A stretch of 64,000 nucleotides of DNA from Porpolomopsis calyptriformis (GCA_951640195.1 OX621176.1:1054001-1118000), one strand, 5' to 3'. Numbered from the stretch's first letter, positions 44,749 to 58,683 are shown. Translations and numbers: made by a program. The notes: a model not told the origin generated them from the sequence alone.

Positions 44749-44856
44749 TCGCTGAAATTTGGATACTCAATTTCCCCTCAGAGCTGGTCTCCCATTCCAT
44801 TTCACCTTCGTTCTCTTCCTGCCCATATCAGATCGTCAGACCACACTCGAATCACC

Positions 44857-45166
44857 ATGCACTTCTCCCGCTGCTTCGTAGCTACCATGGTCGTCTTTGC
44901 CGTCACAGCGATCGCATTGCCTGTGGTGTGTACTCCCCCCCTCTGTTCGTTTTTTATCTCAATTCCCCGCTTTTGCAGCCTTGACGATTTTTCTTATGAT
45001 CTGTCGGCCCGTGTAAGTCGCCTTCTCGGGACCACCATCCCATTTTAACCTTTCCACAGGAAGATTATGATTCTCGACACTTCGCAAGGTCGTACGAGGA
45101 TCTGGACATCCGCGTACGTCGCCCCTCCACCCTTCATTCTCTCCACACAACTAACCTTTTGCCATG
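44857..45166 (+). pseudogene. Microexon small secreted protein B, frameshifted and truncated
   Basis: Exon 1 (44857-44925) codes MHFSRCFVATMVVFAVTAIA plus LPV. Exon 2 has one extra T (CCTTGACGAT against CCTGACGAT in other copies), which creates an immediate TGA. Exon 3 (45061-45114) is intact, EDYDSRHFARSYEDLDIR. The gene then stops inside the third intron, at TTTTGCCATG, where repeat R1 begins at 45167. It is nearly identical to copy C over the shared part. Confidence 0.85.
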
Positions 45167-45747
45167 CCCGACAAGCGGATAATTCAAACGAACCGAATGT
45201 TGTATGACGGATAGGGTGACCAGGCTAGTCTCGACGTAGCGTATCCACTGGTGGTCGGAACGTGAAAAGCTTACGCTTGGTCTTTATATGATTCTATGAA
45301 GCTAGCCAACTTGTTCGACATCTGGGGAAGGAAAGTTCAAGAACTTTCCTTCGGCGGATGTTGAACAAGTTACCAACACAGAACGCGACGAGACCCAGAT
45401 TCTCTCCTTTGAAGGTCTTGCCACCAGGGTTGCGGATGAGTGATCGAACGGGAACTGTGCGTGCAGCGATTTCCGCTGATGCTACCATACGCAATCACAG
45501 CTCTGGCAACAAGACCAGTGCGTGAAGAGCAGAAGGGATGAGCTACTATTTGTTCCGTGTGGACAGCTTGATTGAGATGAGACGATTTGAGGATGGGGAG
45601 ATAACCTGTAGCCACGATCTTATGTAAACGGGCAGTGCAGACAAATAGGAGAGGACTTGGATCAAATCGAGATGACATCGCCTCGGTGAATTTGTCCTCG
45701 CCAATGTTGAGCGACCCAGCCGCTCGAATGATGGACGTGATGGAATG
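45167..45747 (+). repeat. Dispersed repeat R1, right copy
   Basis: Direct copy of 42759-43440. It interrupts gene B exactly before its fourth exon. Its hairpin lies at 45308-45371 with an AA loop. Beyond 45570 it lacks several short blocks present in the left copy. Confidence 0.85.
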
Positions 45748-45895
45748 CACAAGGTCAAGAATCCTGCCAGGGATCAGTCAAATTCTGTTTTCAAACTCAC
45801 GACCGGATCGTTGAGATCTAGCGGTAGAGATCTGACTAGATGCTGCTACCTATACTCCGTTGGTTGGCTTGCAGCGGTCGAAGTGAGCTACAGTC
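45745..45895 (-). repeat. Inverted repeat R2, right copy
   Basis: Reverse complement of 43615-43765. It joins R1 directly at about 45747, whereas in the left locus R1 and R2 are separated by R3, so the right locus has an inversion or rearrangement. Confidence 0.85.
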
Positions 45896-46059
45896 GAACC
45901 CGTCTTAACCCATACCCCTCAGTTACAGCTCCAGGCTATGGGTTATAAGAGAGTATGGGATTTCAGGGTGCTGCTATGGTGGTAAATGGCAATGGGGGAG
46001 TATGTATGCGTTATCAGGGGTATGGGTTCGACTGTATTTCAACTGCCGTCTCGCTAACT

Positions 46060-46265
46060 TTGAGAGCGGAGGTATCATTTTTTGCAGCCCACCTCTCGGG
46101 TCCATCATTTGATTCTGAACTCCTCCCAAGGATCTGGACATGCGCGCAACTGACCATTTCTGTCATTCACAAGGTCGTGTTTGAGCATTCCTTGAAGATT
46201 GTCCCGCGTAACATCCGCACAATTACGAACGACACCGTTCAACTACGAAGGGGATAACAATCGTT
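46060..46265 (+). pseudogene. Relic of a microexon secreted-protein gene (repeat R3, right copy)
   Basis: Contains GATTCTGAACTCCTCCCAAG and GATCTGGACATGCGC, matching exon 3 of gene A with an internal deletion, then CAACTGACCATTTCTGTCATT as in intron 3 of gene A. The same block occurs inverted at 43445-43640. Confidence 0.65.
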
Positions 46266-46407
46266 TCTTAGCGGTATAGAAAAGCGAGGAAAGCGCTCCC
46301 CTGCTCCCCCTCGAATTTGACGGCGATCGATATGGAAACCCTTGCAGAAAGCTGGGCGCGTTCGTCTCTCAATTGAACAGTCATCAACCAGTGCAGCGGA
46401 GACATAA

Positions 46408-46465
46408 CGCCAGGCTGACGTCGGCAAGCAATGGCATGACATCGTTTGCCGACGTCAGCCTGGCG
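46408..46465. repeat. Perfect 20-bp inverted repeat with 18-bp spacer
   Basis: CGCCAGGCTGACGTCGGCAA (46408-46427) and its exact reverse complement (46446-46465) flank 18 bases. Outside the arms the sequence TTCGTCTCTCAATTGAAC occurs on both sides as a direct repeat. The arms contain the palindrome TGACGTC, but the unit looks like a small insertion or a template-switch product ahead of gene C. Confidence 0.8.
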
Positions 46466-46570
46466 CGTTCGTCTCTCAATTGAACGGTCATCAACCAGTG
46501 CAAGAATGCAAACCTTCAGTTGACACGCATCGTGTCATGTCTCGCATGCCCACAGCCGTCACTGGCACCG

Positions 46571-46578
46571 TATAAATA
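46571..46578 (+). promoter_or_regulatory. TATA box of secreted-protein gene C
   Basis: TATAAATA, 113 bases before the ATG, with the shared block AAATTTGCACACTCAGTTTC and GAGCTGGTCTCCC behind it. Confidence 0.7.
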
Positions 46579-46683
46579 TCGCAGAAATTTGCACACTCAG
46601 TTTCCCCTCAGAGCTGGTCTCCCATTCCATTTCACCTTCACGCACACCGTCATATCAGATCTTCAGACCACACTCGAATCACC

Positions 46684-47649
46684 ATGCACTTCTCCCGCTG
46701 CTTCGTAACTACCACGGTCGTCTTTGCCGTCACAGCGATCGCATTGCCTGTGGTGTGTACTCCCCCCCCCTCTGTTCATTTTTTTAAATCTCAATTCCCC
46801 GTCTCTGCAGCCTGACGATTTTTCTTATGATCTGTCGGCTCGTGTAAGTCACCTTCTCGGGACCACCGTCCCATTTAACCTTTCCACAGGAAGATTATGA
46901 TTCTGGACACTTCGCAAGGTCGTACGAGGATCTGGACATCCGCGTACGTCGCCCCTCCACCCTTCATTCTCTCCACACAACTGACTGCTTTTGCCATGCA
47001 CAGGACGACTTTGGAGGCGAACTGTACTATCCGAGAGATTACGATGACCTTGAAGCCCGCGTACGTCGTGCTCCGCTCGAGTCTCGTTTTCATCTAATTC
47101 ACCATCTCCCTCTCACCACAGGCATACGAAATTTCCCATCTGAACTCGCGTGATCAAAATCCACCCATATTCTCGCGGTCGATGCCCAATCTTGTGCATA
47201 TTTTCCGCCGCGGAAATGAACACAGGAAACGAAAACCAAAGTTCTCGCCCACAGTAGAACAACACCATATCGCCGGCCCATCCAACCCAAGTCACCCACA
47301 GAAGAAAGCCAAGTCATTTGACCAGGAAGGATCGAGTCCCTGGCCGTCGTCCTCCGATCCCCAGCAGGGACACATTTTGCCCAAGCCTTCGCGCCAGTCT
47401 TCTTCGCACCAGTCTTCGCGCCAGTCTTCGTTAAGTGTAGTAATACCACCATATTCAGGAACCGGACTGGAACCTCCGGTAATAGCGGTTCAATCACCGG
47501 GTAATATGACGCCTAAAACACCGGGTGGACTACAGAGTGGCACGGTCTACAATGCCAAGACCAATGAGCAACAGTATCAACCCAAAACCCCGATCTCTAT
47601 AACACCAGGGCCGTACCCCCGAACGCCGGAGCAGCGACATGGTAGCTAA
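46684..47649 (+). CDS. Microexon small secreted protein C (long tail)
   Basis: Five phase-0 exons: 46684-46752 (69 bp), 46811-46843 (33), 46890-46943 (54), 47004-47060 (57) and 47122-47649, giving 246 residues, the longest member. Signal peptide MHFSRCFVTTTVVFAVTAIA. Microexons: PDDFSYDLSAR, EDYDSGHFARSYEDLDIR, DDFGGELYYPRDYDDLEAR. The last exon begins AYEISHLNSRDQNPP, shared in pattern with F and G, then becomes unique: RR and KRK basic sites, a Ser/Gln repeat (SRQSSSHQSSRQSS) and a Pro/Gly/Thr-rich end. Predicted secreted and largely disordered. Function unknown. Confidence 0.82.
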
Positions 47650-47838
47650 TTCAGTCGATCGAGTCCTACAGTAGTTAGCCTTCAACTAGCAATTCACTCT
47701 GCATACATAAGCTCGTGACTCGGCGTGCAGATCATTTTCTCGTGGTAATTTGTTTGCGGTCAAGACCCGACCGTTGCCAACCGTAAGCGAGATAGGGGTC
47801 ATCTGATCGACCGCAAATATGAAATTATCACCAAATCG

Positions 47839-47846
47839 TATAAATA
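47839..47846 (+). promoter_or_regulatory. TATA box of secreted-protein gene D
   Basis: TATAAATA, 99 bases before the ATG, followed by CTGCACACTCAGTTTCCCCT and GAGCTGGTCTCCCC, as in copies C and F. Confidence 0.7.
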
Positions 47847-47937
47847 TCGCTGAAATCTGCACACTCAGTTTCCCCTCAGAGCTGGTCTCCCCATTTTACC
47901 TTCACGCACCCCATTCCCCCCCCCCTAGTCAATCATC

Positions 47938-48529
47938 ATGCACCTCTCCCGCTGCTTCGTAGCCACCACCCTCATCTTCGCCGTCACAGCGATCGCCATG
48001 CCCACGGTGTGTACTCCCCCCCCCCCTCTGTTCATTTTTTTTAAATCTCAATTCCTCGTTTCCGCAGCCCGACGAGTTTTCTTATGATCTCTCAGCCCGT
48101 GTAAGTCACCTTCTCGGGGCCACCATCCCATTTTAACCTTTCCACAGGAAGATTATGATTCCGGACTCTTCGCAAGGTCTTACCAGGATCTAGACATCCG
48201 CGTACGTCGCCCCTCCACCCTTCATTCTCTCCACACAACTAACATTTTGCCATGCACAGGACGACCTCGGAGGCGAACTGTACTATCCGAGGGATTACGC
48301 CGACCTTAAACCCCGCGTACGTCGTGTTTGGCTTGAACCTCGTTTTCGTAGAATTCACCATCTCCCCTCCCCGCTATAGAAACTTGAGAATTCACCCCAA
48401 AGAAGCCCAGTACCTCCGCGGGATCCCAATTCTCATGTCCAAAGAGATTCCTCGAAAAAGCCCGAGGAGCATTGCCATTGCCATAAAACCAAACGATACA
48501 TTCCACCCGGACCGAGAAGACTGTATTAA
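47938..48529 (+). CDS. Microexon small secreted protein D
   Basis: Five phase-0 exons: 47938-48006 (69 bp), 48068-48100 (33), 48148-48201 (54), 48260-48316 (57) and 48380-48529, giving 120 residues. Signal peptide MHLSRCFVATTLIFAVTAIA. Microexons: PDEFSYDLSAR, EDYDSGLFARSYQDLDIR, DDLGGELYYPRDYADLKPR. The last exon starts KLENSPQRS (E and S align with AYEISH of C), then has a His/Cys patch HCHCH, a KR site and the short end YIPPGPRRLY. The 3' flank (48590-48640) recurs inverted beyond gene F. Confidence 0.82.
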
Positions 48530-48649
48530 AGTACCACCATCAGCCTCAACCCGTAGGGAAAAAGGTAAAGGGAGGACCCTGAATGGGATAGTGCTGAGCG
48601 CTAAGCCATGCATTCGTTGGTACTGTAATGATAATTCCCCTAAATGAGA

Positions 48650-48905
48650 TCGCTACTGCTCTCAATACCGTGACGCGTCAGACCTTTGCTCTCAACCCAC
48701 ACACACTTACCCCTGTCGTTATTTGTCAAGACGGCTCATTTGTGTGAATCAGATAGGGTCATCTCGTATGATTATGAGGTCCGGTACCATGTCAATATCA
48801 CTGAAATTTGCATGGATACCAATTGGTCTTTCTGGCATCGCATACGGAGATGGGGGATCATCTGACGGACGGGTGAAAACTGAGTGTGCGGTAGGGGGAG
48901 ACCAG
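48650..48905 (+). repeat. Promoter-type repeat upstream of E, inverted copy at 62090-62360
   Basis: The block containing AAATTTGCATG, ACCAATTGGTCTTTC and CATCTGACGGACG matches the reverse complement of the region upstream of gene G. It lacks a TATAAATA. At its end GGGGGAGACCAG (48893-48904) and CTGGTCTCCCCC form a 12-bp palindrome around CTCTGATCAGAA, a duplication of the promoter motif in opposite direction. Confidence 0.7.
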
Positions 48906-48944
48906 CTCTGATCAGAACTGGTCTCCCCCTTCGCCCATCGCACC

Positions 48945-49187
48945 ATGCACTCCTTCGTAGCCACCACCGTCATCTTCGCCGCCACAACGATCGCCTTGCC
49001 TGTGGTGTGTACTCCCCCCCTCTGTTCATTTTTTTAAATCTCAATTCCCCCCTGTTGCAGCCCGACGATTTTTCTTATGGTCTGTCGGCCCGTATAAGTC
49101 ACCTTCTCGGGACCACCATCCCATTTAACCTTTCCACAGGAAGATTATGATTTCGGTCTTACCAGGATCTAGACATCCGCGTACTCC
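48945..49187 (+). pseudogene. Microexon small secreted protein E, broken
   Basis: Exon 1 (48945-49004) is 9 bp short in the signal peptide (MHSFVATTVIFAATTIALPV). Exon 2 (49061-49093) codes PDDFSYGLSAR but its donor is ATAAGT instead of GTAAGT. Exon 3 starts EDYDF and then has a deletion that shifts it into TAG. No fourth or fifth exon follows; the GIT1-type gene's stop is 40 bases further. Three independent lesions make this a dead copy. Confidence 0.88.
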
Positions 49188-49227
49188 CTGGCTGCGATCG
49201 CCGTGAATGCGCGAGTCCATAAGAGCC

Positions 49228-51565
49228 TTACATCGTGGATACGATAGATTTCGTACCATCATCCTCCCCAACCTCACCATGCCATCCGTTAGCAGCGAGA
49301 TAATTCATGAACTTTCCATCCTCGTCCGCCAAATCGACCCCAGTCATGTCTGGCACAAAGAAATACGTGACTAGGATTCCAACGATACCGCAAATGGCGG
49401 CGATGATGAAGGTCCATCTGATTGGTTATCTTGATGAAAAAGTGAAAGGGAATGGTACCTGTCGAACGCACTTCTTTCCAAGGGCATTTTGGATGGGTGT
49501 GAAAGCCTGTGTGCCCAGTGCTGCGCCGGTCTTACCCACAGCAGCTGAAATGCCGTAGAATGAACCCCTAGGGAGAATATTGTCCTGAACGTTTCAAGCC
49601 AGAAAAATACTGTTACCTTACCTGATGGGCGTAGGATATGATCTGAAGCTGTCTTTGTGGAACGTAGATTGAAGAGCAAAGCAAGCACGTACTCGGCACT
49701 GACAAGACCCAACATATCACCAGGCCCCTGCATAATTGTCAGATTTATCAACGAACAGAGAAAACCGCGTGATCAAGCTTACAAGATTCCCGAACGATTG
49801 CATAAGACCATAACTGGGGTATATCAAGCCAGTTAATTGATCGTTGGGAAGTGCCAAGGGAACTCACAATATCACAAATAGCGGGATGATCTGGGTGATC
49901 TTGTCGTAGCTAAGGCCGATCGCCAAGCCTAAGCATGAAGTTAACATCAACATGAGCTTGTTCAATAGGCAAGACAGACCGAATATAAGATATCCACTGA
50001 AACCAAGCATCATCTAAACCAAAGATGGAAAACAGGAGTAAGGAGAAATCGACGCCATGCGTACCGTCCCACGCCTACCCAATCGGTTACAGAGGAGGGC
50101 ACCAACAAGTACACCTGGAAGAGCAATTGCACCCAGCAAAAGCTGCCATTCAGCGGTTCGCTTGATGTCCCCGTCGCGAATGACGCTGGAGATAATTGTG
50201 CCAGAGAAAACGCCATTGGGAAAGGTAACCTAGATGCGAATGGATAATTCAGCAAAAAAAAAAAAGCTGCTAGAATCACGCACAAAGTCGTAAAGGAACC
50301 TGTAAAAATTCAACTTAATGTCGTGACGCTGAGGAGACGACGAAGACTCGCCAGGCACCGCATGTTCCAATCAAGGACCTCCAATAACGTCGTATAGCAA
50401 GTCCATAAGGCACACGACCTAAATGAAAGAATTAGGGCAAAGCGGGGCTGGTCACTTGGTGACGGGTACACACTCTTGATTGCTCCTTTCTTATAGAGCT
50501 TCGAGCTAAGCATTCGCAGACGAAAGAAGAATACTGTCGTTGGGAGCAGAATCCCGATACCAAAACATACACGCCAGACAGTCTCTAAATGATTTGTGCC
50601 TGCGGCCGAGAGGACGATCAGAAAAACAGACACGGCCAACGGACCCCCGAACTTTCGGAAGGTGATATTATCAGTGGGACATGTTTGATTCATGTTTGAT
50701 TCACGTATGTACATACGCTGAGAACGAAGTTTGTGACCATTATGAAAACTGCGTGAAGATATATAAGGATCATGACATATGAAGACAATCAGTTTGACTG
50801 CACCCGGTCCTCGATTTGCAACCATCTTTTCGTTGGCGGCTTCGCTTGCCGACGTGGAAGAGGCGGGGTATTCCCCGCCGACACCCTGAAGCAAGCAAAT
50901 TTAATGAGCCCTCTCAGTGTAAAGTGGGCCATAAACTACTGACGATCCCGGTGATACCTCGGGCGAATGTCAAGAACCAGAAAAGACCAGGTGCAGACCC
51001 CCCAGAACCGCGTGCGGTAGTTCCCAATGTAGCCCCGATGACAATAAGTAACGTTGTTGAGACTAGGGCGACCTTCCTTCCGAGGCGGTCACATACGAGG
51101 CCAACAACAACTTGACCGAAGACAGCGCCTTGAAATTTAAGAGAGAAACAGATGTCAAGGACAAGAAAAACGCCTCGGTAGACTTTGAGTGTTTACCAAC
51201 GAGCAAGGAATTCGATACTCGAGTGGAAACTTCCGGGGTGTACGCTTTGGGGTACAATTTCTTAAAGACAACCTGGGCACAATATTAGGCCTTCCACGGG
51301 AAAGTTTTGCAGGATGATCACATTTGACATGGTCATTATATTGTTCTGATCTTTAAGACGCGATCAGAGCGCGTGGAACATTTATCGATGTACGGTACTC
51401 ACAACCATCGCTGATCAAGCCGAATGCTGCAGCCAAGATTGTGAAAAACGCGCTCAACCGTTCCTTTGGGTCGACATTGGGCAAGTCATGCACAATGGCG
51501 GATTTTTTGGAAACCGGCTCGCCGGCTGAGATATGCTCTTTTTCTTGCATGGACATGGAAGTCAT
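49228..51565 (-). CDS. git1: GIT1-type MFS transporter (glycerophosphodiester/phosphate family)
   Basis: About a dozen small exons on the minus strand, start ATG 51565 (MTSMSMQEKEHI), stop TAA 49228-49230. Landmarks in order: LSAFFTILAAAFGLISDG, YQNNIMTMSNVIL, LYPKAYTPEVSTRVSNSLLV, GAVFGQVVVGLVCDRLGRK (the MFS motif A), FWFLTFARGITGI, GVGGEYPASSTSASEAANEK, VTNFVLSFGGPLAVSVFLIV, TIISSVIRDGD, GLVSAE and a cytosolic end VDLADEDGKFMNYLAANGWH. This is the plasma-membrane phosphate:H+ symporter group that includes yeast Git1, which imports glycerophosphoinositol and related compounds. Twelve membrane helices are expected; I did not place each. Exon boundaries between 49600 and 51350 are approximate. 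Confidence 0.85.
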
Positions 51566-51845
51566 GATAGAGAAGGACGAGGGAAGCCATCTCTTTAGCT
51601 TTTATCCAACCTTCGAAATTTTGGGTGTTTGGCACGTGCTCGTCTGGAGACGAGCAGTGGAGCATCTGCTAGCGCTGGTGAGTATGTAGATGCGAGTAGT
51701 AGCTGGCTGTGTATGTGTCGAGTAGTAGCTGGTTGTGTATGTGTCCGGGGGCGGTGATGAGCTGCAAACAATTAGCCGCTGGGGAGTGGAGTCATCAGAC
51801 ATAACTGGAACAGCTCAGAGCGGGAGTCTTGCCAGTACGACCACC

Positions 51846-54870
<3,025 letters not shown>

Positions 54871-55239
54871 TGGAAGGAGATAAGAGACGAACCCACAATC
54901 TATGTGGCAACCAAGCGGGAGCCATCTCTCGCTCAGAATAAGGGTACCATGGCGTAAGTATCGTAGGAGGTGGCCTCTTGTATCTATCCTGGGGCTCGCA
55001 TGTCGACCACTTGGAATATCAATGGGTTGATTGAGGGATTGAGAATGCAGGATACCGTGCCACAACCGCCGTTGTGGCTTACAGGGGTACCGGCCGTTGA
55101 CAACAAGACCTTTTTTGTTCCCAATTTCAACGATGCTTGGACCTTTCTGAAAGAGGAACACATTAAGCGAGACAAAAGAAAAAGTCTGAATAGTACAAGA
55201 GATCTAAAGTCTAAATAGAAATAAAGAAATGAATCTATA
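54871..55239. other. Convergent 3' region
   Basis: Between the stops of ARG5,6 and the C2H2 gene. Open frames here start at non-ATG codons and show no family signal. Confidence 0.55.
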
Positions 55240-56444
55240 TTACAAAACATCTGTCCACTCTTTCGTCCAGTCAAAAGGTGTGGGTATGAGGAAATCATAC
55301 AGGCAAGGGTCAAGGGGTGTCAGAGGGGGTGTCGGTGACTGTGATTCAGGTGTTCCACTGGGAGAGGGGGTAAAGTTTTCTAAGATCCGATTGTAATCTT
55401 GTTCGTTTGGTATATAACCGGTGTCACAATTGACGCTCTGTTGTGCGAATCCCCATAACCAGCTATCAAAAGGGCTGTCTTCAAAGGAGGGGTACAGGGG
55501 AGCCTGACCAAACTCGCTCTGGACATTGGGAGTGAGAACGGATGGAGGCATGGGCTCGAACCAAGAGCCGGTGGATTCGATGTCCGCGTTCTCTCCCGCA
55601 GGTTGGGCTTGCGAATATGTTTCGTAGGAGCTGACAAGCAGGTCGAGAAATCCAAGATTCGGGCTCTCGACGGAGACCAATGGTTTCGGGTCTGGGGTAG
55701 GGTGGGGTGAATGATGCCCCGAAAACGTGCGGGGGTGGTCCGAATCTGGTGGCGCGATGCCGATCTCTCCGTGGAGTGTTTCGGGCAGAAGAGGAAAAGG
55801 AGGAGGAGGAAGCCGTGCCATGAGTGAATAAATCGACTCGGTCGCGGCATCTGGCGGGGGTGGTGTGAGATCGACGGTGTCCCCACTCGATGACGAGTGG
55901 GCATCAAGCCTCGAGTTGGGTGGACCTGCAGAGGGCACTTTCCGAGCAGGTTTCTTCCGTGGCTTTGGGTTGTAATTGTGGTTTCGCTTCCGGTGTCGGT
56001 TCAACGAGCCGGGGTCGGTGCAGGAAAAGTCGCAGCTGGGACATGGTACTCGTTCACCGGTGCTGTCGTCGAGAGGGCATGTGAGCGAATGGTGCTGAAA
56101 AGCATAGTGGGATGGACTGACTGTGTTCGAATGTGGGTGACCACATTGGGCTTTTGTAGATTCTTGTAGTCGCACTCCTTGTACGGGCAACGGAACATTC
56201 TGCGGTGCCACATGAAATATGAGCTCGATACGCGTCAAGGAGGAATATAGACGTACAATACGTCCTTTTCGGGATCGTGTGTTCGCATGTGTCGGGCAAG
56301 GTCCGACTTTCGACCAATGATAGCTTCGCAAATGGGGCAAGAGACGGGAGAAGGTTTCCTCTGCATGACATCATTTCGCGTCACAAGACGGAAGGAAGGA
56401 AGGAGACTCACGGCAGACTTGCGCGAAGAGGGAGCAGGAGGCAT
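55240..56444 (-). CDS. C2H2 zinc-finger transcription factor (three fingers)
   Basis: Minus-strand gene with small 5' exons and one long last exon. The start MPPAPSSRKSA at 56444 splices (GTGAGT...GCAG) to RKPSPVSC; an in-frame ATG at 56528 (MALSLLPF) is an alternative. Fingers: CPICEAIIGRKSDLARHMRTH, CPYKECDYKNLQKPNVVTH and CPSCDFSCTDPGSLNRHRKR followed by NH, each on its own exon or part exon. A basic segment (KPRKKPARK) follows, then a Pro/Ser-rich acidic region of about 230 residues ending TPFDWTKEWTDVL, likely an activation region. Targets cannot be inferred from sequence. Confidence 0.82.
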
Positions 56445-56929
56445 AGTGAGTCTGGGAGAGGACGGGAGATGATCGGGAACGGTTGTGGGGAGTAGGTTGG
56501 AGGGAAAGGGGAGTAAGGACAGTGCCACGAAGGATCGAAACGCGTCCGCTTAAATAGGACGGGGACGCTTTGGTGGAAGGTGCCATCGGACATGATTGCT
56601 TTGAAGATTTCTACCGTAAAAGGAGAAAAAACAGAGAACCAAACAAGTGAGCCACCTAAAGTTGACAATTACGGAAATTTAATGGATTGGTTGCGATGCA
56701 TGTTTGGTTTTATTGCCATCTCAGGTAGGTGTGTGCGCCTAAAGAAATTGCCTCGACCGGGAAGAAAGGGTTGAATGAGCGACGGAGAGGAGATATGATG
56801 GTGGCACGAACTTACCTTCGAGGAGGAGAAGTCGAAGCCAAGCTGAGAAACACGATCGACGGTGTACGTAATAATCCAAATCGAGACGGATCGACGCTTG
56901 AACATTGAATCAACTACTACATTATCACT

Positions 56930-58683
56930 TTAGAACAGTCCAGCGAGGTCTGCAAACGGATCCTTCCCTTGACTTTGACTCTGACTTGTAGGGATATCTA
57001 CAGAACTACCTTGCTGCCGCGGTGGCATCTGCTGTGGTTGACTGTGCGGTCGCTGTGGCACCATCGAAGTCATCCCACCGCTCACTCCAGGCCCTCCAGC
57101 CATGTAATTCGGTATCGTGAACCGGGGTTGAGGCGTCCCGGGCAACATGATCGATCCCACCTGTGGCTGCAGAGGTGGCGTGCCCGAAGGTTGCATCATC
57201 GACATCGGTCGCGGCGCCGACCCGCCCACCAAACTCGCGTTCATGCCCATCCCAAAGTTGTTCGAAGGCACTGGCGAGGCGAACATTCGCGGCGCGGAAG
57301 AGCTTAGCCCGATCGGTGGGTTCGACGGAGCGAGACCCGGGCCAAAGAGCGACGCGAGCTCGTCCTGGGCCGAGGGGCCTCCTGTCGGTTTGGGAGACGT
57401 GCTCTCGTCGAAATCGATCAGCGATTGGTCGCTCTTTCCCGGCGGGTCGGCTGCGAGTTCGGCGGGGATGGGGTTCGAGGACGTCACGTAGTCGCCTTTC
57501 TTGAACGCCTCGTAGCGGTTCAGTACCGTGTTGATCTGGTCGTTGATTTGAAGGAATGTGTCTGTTGGGGGGGGATTTTCAGAATGGAAAAAGTCTGGAA
57601 GACGTGATACTCACCTAGTGATTCTGGGTCATCAGTCTCAGCATCCGAGATCCACTTTTGTATCTTCGGGCGTGCACTCGACAGAATCGAGGCCACTTGC
57701 TGTTACATTGAGAAACACTTCAGTATCATTCGTTAGCATCAGCCCAACCGACGTTCACCTCGTACACATCTCCAGCCGCAAACTTCTCTCCTTTCTCGGT
57801 ATCCACATTGTCCAGCATCTCATTCAACAAAATCACTTTCTGTTCCAGCTTGTTCAGGTCGGTCAGAGCCTGACTGCGGTAATCTGGCTTGGATTCCGGA
57901 TTCGCTCCCGCAAGTGTTTTCATCAACTCTTGTGCAGCCGCCAAATCTCGAGGCGTCCCTCGCCGAATCAGCTCCTGTAGTTTGGCGGATTGGGCTTCCC
58001 TATCCTCGGATTCGAGCTCCTCGGCCGATTTTAAATTCTGTTGTGGAAAAAAAAATGGATACGATTGTTTCTCCGGTAGAGTACATTCGACACACACCGT
58101 AGCCGCGTTAAGAGATTGTTGTGGGGGAACAGGGCGGAAGCGATATCCTTTGAACGTCAACAACCGATGCATGTCCCTAATGTTGCCCAAATCTTCGCGC
58201 CATCTCGAATCGACACAGATGCCTTCCTTCCAACTGTTGATAAGTTCCAAAATTCGGGTCATCACAGGGCCAGGGAAGGGTGGCGGCTTTTCGGGGAAGC
58301 GCCGCACAAGCTCGTTCAGGAACTCCTTTGTCGAAATTTGCAGGTGGAAGGGATATCCGCAGGACTGGATCAGGGTTTCTAGAAGAGCTAGAGCCAGAAT
58401 CGCGACGTGCGGATTCCGATGGTTGGAGAAACGGGCGATAAGCATGGCTGCCTCTCGAGGACTATGGAATGCGCCATGTCCCAAAGTCAGCCTGTGAGGT
58501 CGATCGGGTGGGTGAGGGGCCCTCTGGAAGTAGCACGTACCTGTTTGCTTTCTTGGTATTGATGAACTCGGCAACCTCGAGATGGACCGCATAGTTGGGC
58601 TCGTGCAGCGAAGGATCGCAGGCCCGGGTGATGAGGACCTCTATTGGAGAGACTTTGAGCCAATTCGTTGAACTGCCCAGCAT
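56930..58683 (-). CDS. VHS-GAT domain trafficking adaptor (GGA-like, no ear domain)
   Basis: Start ATG 58683 (MLGSSTNWLKVSPIEVLITR). The VHS domain covers about residues 10-150: NYAVHLEVAEFINTKKAN-SPREAAMLI (joined over an intron), HVAILALALLETLIQSCGY, FHLQISTKEFLNELVRRF and ILELINSWKEGI. A GAT-type three-helix region follows (QSAKLQELIRRGTPRDLAAA, QALTDLNKLEQKVILLNEML, ILSSARPKIQKWISD, DQINTVLNRYEAFKKGDY). The rest is a Pro/Gly/Ser/Met hinge with acidic DQSLIDFDES and the end DPFADLAGLF, which looks like a clathrin/adaptor-binding peptide. GGA proteins sort ubiquitinated cargo at the trans-Golgi and endosome; this one lacks the C-terminal GAE ear, so it may be a distinct fungal VHS-GAT type. 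Confidence 0.85.
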
